The notes beneath the pieces are model-generated. The model was not told the origin of the DNA. It made no database searches and saw nothing but the letters and a program-made list of their open reading frames with translations. Positions 60,694 to 64,000 of a DNA stretch of 64,000 bases are shown here, piece after piece (positions within the stretch are counted from its first letter, which is position 1; each line of letters opens with the position of its first letter). The DNA lies in contig JADZFO010000027.1 of NCBI GenBank assembly GCA_020849855.1, positions 66,585 to 130,584 on the forward strand, given 5' to 3'. The stretch is from a bacterium (GTDB taxonomy: Bacteria; 4484-113; JAFGCY01). Made by a program: the position numbers and the translations under genes.

Positions 60694-60851
60694 TGTCGTC
60701 CCTACATTTATCAAGACAGTTACAAGCTATCGAAATGATGCACGGTGTGCCCAAAATTCCCAAATACCCGCCCCTAGGCATACTGTCCGCCACCGCCGCC
60801 TGCAGGGCTTACGCTCCAAGGCGCGCCAACTCTTCGCCCCCCGCGCCCTCA

Positions 60852-60915
60852 GTTACAATCCCCCCAGATGTCCACTGCCCAGCTCAACCGGCAGCTATGC
60901 TCCGGAGGCCGCGCC
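60852..60915 (+). repeat. Copy 2 of the 64-bp promoter/start repeat
   Basis: Second copy of the 60099-60162 unit with TACAAT and an ATG at 60868. Its frame (MSTAQLNRQLCSGGRAS...) continues only 81 codons to 61113 through further repeats and shows no protein-like domain, so I read it as a decayed gene beginning rather than a gene. Confidence 0.75.
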
Positions 60916-61135
60916 TCCGCGCGGAAGGTCGCGGCTGCGCCGCGCGCTGGGAACGCTGGCTGCCAGCCGGCCTCTTCTCCCAGTAGCAGCGCGGCCCTGT
61001 CCGCGCGCTATCCCGATACCGCCAGTCAGGTTAACCACAATGTGGCAGCGGATGGCTTCATGGGCGTCCCGCAGATGCACCGCCGCTTGCAAGCTCGCAG
61101 CGGCCCTGGATAAAATGGTGAGAGTAATTTGTGGG

Positions 61136-61726
61136 ATGATGCGTCTGCCTCTCTGCGTATTTGCCTTATGCATAGCCCATATGTTGTCAGCATGTTCGGA
61201 TACACCGCCTGGCCTCAAAAGTGCCCAAATTGATAAGGACACTCTCTCACTTAAGTTGGATCGAGGCAATATGTGGCAGGGCAGTGCTTTGATTTCAATA
61301 ATAGTTGTTGAGGAGCATGATATCCAGAGTGCGCGTGGCATCGCATCTAACATTGCCAACAGTATGTTTACTCGTGAAGTGTTGAGCCATCAGTCACAAG
61401 CTAGCATAGTTGCAGTAATAAAAGCCAATGAGGACGAACCTTCTATTCGTGGGCCACACAGAACGCCATGGGCTGTTGGGAAGGTCACTGGGAAGGGTCA
61501 GACTCAAACTCTCCTCGCTTTACATCCAAAAGGGAGTTTCCCAATGCCAAAGATGGAATGCAGCTATTCTGTGTCGGAGTGTATTCTGGGATGTACCATC
61601 AGACAGTCGTGGTTAGGAATGGAAAATAGTGTTGCTCGACTAATACCAGCAACCAAACTGGTACCAAGCGAACTCCCAGATTACAGTGATGGTAATCACC
61701 TGACACACAGCCCCTGCGCGGGGTGA
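61136..61726 (+). CDS. Small AT-richer lipoprotein, unknown (second)
   Basis: A predicted lipoprotein of about 196 residues: MMRLPLCVFALCIAHMLSAC is a signal peptide with lipobox LSAC, followed by a mature domain (LKSAQIDKDTLSLKLDRGNM, ALISIIVVEEHDIQSARG, VPSELPDYSDGNH). The composition is near 45-50% GC, unlike the surrounding genome, so it is probably acquired. ATG 61136 or 61139, 5-8 nt after a TAATTT; ATG 61115 is in frame but adds little. It sits between copies of dispersed repeats, like the previous gene. No family recognised. Confidence 0.5.
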   Translation: MMRLPLCVFALCIAHMLSACSDTPPGLKSAQIDKDTLSLKLDRGNMWQGSALISIIVVEEHDIQSARGIASNIANSMFTREVLSHQSQASIVAVIKANEDEPSIRGPHRTPWAVGKVTGKGQTQTLLALHPKGSFPMPKMECSYSVSECILGCTIRQSWLGMENSVARLIPATKLVPSELPDYSDGNHLTHSPCAG

Positions 61727-63088
61727 TGAGTCTAGGCTGATTTCAGTTCTCCTGCCACCCACCTTTATCCCACCGCTGCATTTGGCTGTGGTCCCGGCAG
61801 CTGCAGCTGGGTTCGCGTCCAACGCCGCCGGCTGCAAGCCGCCTTCCTTCCGTGCGAGGCGTACAACGCTGAGCGGGGCCTCCGGGCAAGGGCTGCGGAC
61901 GAGAGCGTCCGCGGTCCAAAGAAGATGCGGCCATGGATGACCGGGGCTCCGGGTCAAATCTGCCGCCTCTTCGGTTTTCTTGGTGCCTTTGTGCCTTGGT
62001 GGTCGAAAATCCTGAACCACCAGGACACAAAGGCACGAAGGACACAAAGGGAGAATCTGAGCCAGCGCAGAGCTATGCCAGCCGCCCTCTTCATGAAGCG
62101 CGGGACAATTGTCCCGTATCTTCTGTCTTGCAGGGTTGTGGCTGGTCCCATCCTCCTGGGTACGCCGGCTGCAAGCCGGCCCTACCCGGAGTGCGGACAC
62201 CCTGTCCGCACTTTTCGTCTGAGCGGGGCCTCCGGGCAAGGGAGGCGGACGCGAGCGTCCGCGGTCCAAAGAAGATGCGGCCATGGATGAACGGCGCTCC
62301 GGGTCAGATCTGCCGCCTCTTCGGTTTTCTTGGTGCCTTTGTGCCTTTGTGGTCAAAAATCCCGAACCACCAGGACACGAAGGTCGCGAATAGAGAGTCT
62401 GAGCCAGCGCAGAGTTTTTCAGCCGCCCTCTTCACGGAGCGCGGGACAATTGTCCCGTATCTTGCGGAACGCCGGCTGCAAGCCGGCCCTACCCGGAGCG
62501 CGGACACCCTGTCCGCATTTTTCGACTGAGGTGGGCCTCCAGGCAAGGGCTGCGGACGAGAGCGTCCGCGGTCCAAAGAAGATGCAGCCATGGATGAGCG
62601 GCGCTCCGGCTCAGATCGGCCGCCTCTTGGATTTTCTTGGTGCCTTTGTGCCTTGGTGGTCGAAAATCCCCAGCGACCGTGACCTCACAAACGCTGTGCT
62701 GCAAAAGGCTCTGCTCTTGAGTGCTGGCGCCAGCGGGACGGGCATGCTCAGACCTGGCGGAAAGCCCGTCGCGTCCTGCCATCAAGCCTGGCCCACTTAT
62801 GACAAAAGCGGCCCTGTTGTGTTAACACGGGCTCCGGCTTAAGACAATTGCCGCCCGCCGTCGGCCTGCAGCAGCCGCCCGGCGTCCAGGGATCGCGCAT
62901 GCAGGGATAGAGCCGCGCGGGGCAGGGGAGGTAAGGGGCCGCAGCGCGGACGATCCGTCCGCGTTGTGCCTTCCCCGGAGCGCCAAGTTCCACTCGGCAT
63001 TTTCTCCCGTTGGGCCGGGGCTCGTCCCCGGCCTTCCCTTCAACTCTTGTAGGGCCGGGGCTTGTCCCCGGCCTTCCCCTCAACCTGC
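61727..63088. repeat. Right part of the repeat island
   Basis: 1.36 kb with no gene supported; all open frames here are translated repeats. A composite of about 330 bp occurs roughly twice in tandem (about 61880-62210 and 62235-62560) with a third, partial copy (about 62550-62670). Elements in order: the GCGGACGAGAGCGTCCGC hairpin, GTCCAAAGAAGATG, a TTCTTGGTGCCTTTGTG / CACCAGGACAC inverted element, CGGGACAATTGTCCCG (62101-62116, 62442-62457) and the GCGGACACCCTGTCCGC hairpin. At 63013-63033 and 63053-63073 are two GGCCGGGG/CCCCGGCC hairpins just downstream of the last gene. Confidence 0.8.
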
Positions 63089-64000
63089 CTAACTGATCCA
63101 GCCGCCGCAGATATTGGTTGGATACAGCTCCCCGCCCACGTCCTTCAGCTCCACTTCTGTACCAGAACCGAAGTAATTGATTTGCACCACGTACTCACCG
63201 GTGTAATCGTATGGTTTGCGGTGCCCGCCGGTTTCCGCATCGCTGCGCTGGCCCCTGGCATCAATGCTGACCACGCTGATATTCGTATCCACCGGGAATG
63301 CATGGTCGTGCATCGCTTGATAGCTCACCTGCTGCTCAGCACTGCTCAGGCAGATGCAGTAGGCGGCGGGATCACGCAGCAGCACCGGGCCGCAGCCCGC
63401 AGTAAGGATATAGCTGGCCCGGGCCGGCATGCCCCAGTTGTCGTCAGGCAGCGGCTCAGTGTCCAGCCAGGGCTCCATCCGACGCGCGAAGTGAATGGCG
63501 CGGCAGACCCCGCGTTCAAGCCGCCCCATCCCCGCCGGATTCACATTGGGAGCGGCGTCGCTGCGGTCCGGCAGTCCGTCGGCGTCGCTGTCCGCGGACA
63601 GCGGGTCGGTGAACAGCTGCGCCTCGGTCTGGTCGCTCAGGCCATCGCCATCGCTGTCGCGCCGCAGCTCGGCCAGGCTGATGCGGTCCTGCACCTGCAC
63701 CGCGCCGGTCATGGTCTCGATGCTGAAGCCTTCGCGCTGCTCGGTTTCCATGCTGGGCTGATGATGCGTGACCAACAGCTCGTCCCCCAGCAGCTGCAGC
63801 CCCAGCGGTCCCAGCGGCGCCTCAAGGCCCTGCATCCCGTGCGGCAGGTAATAGCGGTTAAAGACATCGTTGAAGGGCGTGGGCCAGACAGCCTCATAGG
63901 CGCCGTCATTGTCCTGGTCCTCGCCAATCCAGACCACTGAACCGGTCAGCGCGCTGTCGACGAAGGCGGTCATGATTCCGCCCGCCGGGTTGTCGATGCT
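63089..64000 (-). CDS. Secreted protein with thrombospondin type-3 repeats (partial)
   Basis: The C-terminal 303 residues of a protein whose beginning lies beyond the right edge of the window; the frame is open to base 64000. It contains two calcium-binding type-3 repeats: RDSDGDGLSDQTEAQLFTDP and ADSDADGLPDRSDAAP. An N-terminal part (VVWIGEDQDNDGAYEAVWPT) looks like a propeller or FG-GAP segment, and the C-terminal domain has several Cys. It is probably a large extracellular or surface protein. Paired GC-rich hairpins follow its stop codon. Confidence 0.75.
   Translation of the reverse strand, partial: SIDNPAGGIMTAFVDSALTGSVVWIGEDQDNDGAYEAVWPTPFNDVFNRYYLPHGMQGLEAPLGPLGLQLLGDELLVTHHQPSMETEQREGFSIETMTGAVQVQDRISLAELRRDSDGDGLSDQTEAQLFTDPLSADSDADGLPDRSDAAPNVNPAGMGRLERGVCRAIHFARRMEPWLDTEPLPDDNWGMPARASYILTAGCGPVLLRDPAAYCICLSSAEQQVSYQAMHDHAFPVDTNISVVSIDARGQRSDAETGGHRKPYDYTGEYVVQINYFGSGTEVELKDVGGELYPTNICGGWIS

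Noticed and set aside
61933..62842. Plus- and minus-strand open frames of 95-240 codons in the right repeat island
   Set aside because: Their translations repeat each other because they are the same dispersed elements read through; no start signal, domain or codon bias supports them.
1..64000. tRNA, rRNA, tmRNA and RNase P RNA genes
   Set aside because: I looked in the larger intergenic gaps for the T-loop GGTTCRA and other conserved cores and saw none that fit; short genes could still be missed by eye.
1..64000. Prophage, integron or insertion sequence with transposase
   Set aside because: No integrase, transposase, capsid or terminase-like protein is encoded; mobility signals are limited to dispersed palindromic repeats.

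Overview
The window is a high-GC (roughly 65% by eye) stretch of a bacterial chromosome, densely packed with genes on both strands. A secretin, SecDF and many lipobox-bearing lipoproteins point to a Gram-negative-type (diderm) cell envelope. Rex, an ETF pair and an acyl-CoA hydratase point to a respiratory or facultative heterotroph. I cannot name the phylum from sequence alone. Collagen-like, cohesin-like, tricorn-like and thrombospondin-type-3 secreted proteins, many dispersed palindromic repeats, and many genes whose -10 box sits 6-9 nt before the start codon all suggest a little-studied, environmental, probably uncultured lineage rather than a model proteobacterium.

Layout. 0.2-3.5 kb: an ALDH7-type aldehyde dehydrogenase, a collagen-like lipoprotein and the redox repressor Rex. 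3.5-17.1 kb: a type IV pilus / type II secretion-like locus with four minor pilins (FimT/PilV/PilW/PilX-like), PilT, PilC, major pilin PilA, then PilM-PilN-PilO, a PilP-position protein and secretin PilQ. PilB and the prepilin peptidase are not in the window. 17.2-26.2 kb: a crotonase, SecDF fusion, RecJ, a frameshifted membrane protein gene, a bifunctional Rel (p)ppGpp enzyme and D-aminoacyl-tRNA deacylase. 26.2-28.9 kb (minus): a three-gene envelope operon (DUF4349 lipoprotein, TPR/zinc-ribbon protein, LpoB/CsgG-like lipoprotein). 28.9-32.8 kb: a DnaA-box cluster that may be oriC, dnaA and a membrane GAF-GGDEF diguanylate cyclase. 32.8-37.5 kb: a possible small RNA, a cupin, PlsC-like acyltransferase, the diaminopimelate/lysine genes dapB-asd-dapA and a stand-alone receiver protein. 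37.7-46.2 kb: a MoaF-like/SnoaL-like fusion protein, a sirtuin, a cohesin-like lipoprotein, a ketopantoate-reductase-like protein and a DinG-type helicase. 46.4-49.8 kb: three tandem small membrane proteins, etfB-etfA, and a HicBA module whose toxin gene is frameshifted. 49.9-59.4 kb (minus): FHA protein, SurE, a propeller lipoprotein, Dxr and a giant tricorn-like secreted protease. 59.4-63.1 kb: a repeat island with two AT-richer small lipoprotein genes. The window ends inside a secreted protein with calcium-binding type-3 repeats.

How it fits together. The pilus genes form at least three transcription units: the minor-pilin set behind a structured leader, pilMNOP behind a good sigma70-type promoter at 10573-10601, and pilQ behind its own promoter at 14748-14776. 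A diguanylate cyclase gene lies next to dnaA, and a perfect DnaA-box 9-mer lies directly upstream of the pilM promoter. The most striking global signal is the leaderless start architecture: about ten genes have a TANNNT-like hexamer 6-9 nt before their initiation codon and no Shine-Dalgarno, while operon-internal genes carry clear AGGAG-type sites. This decided several of the starts given below.
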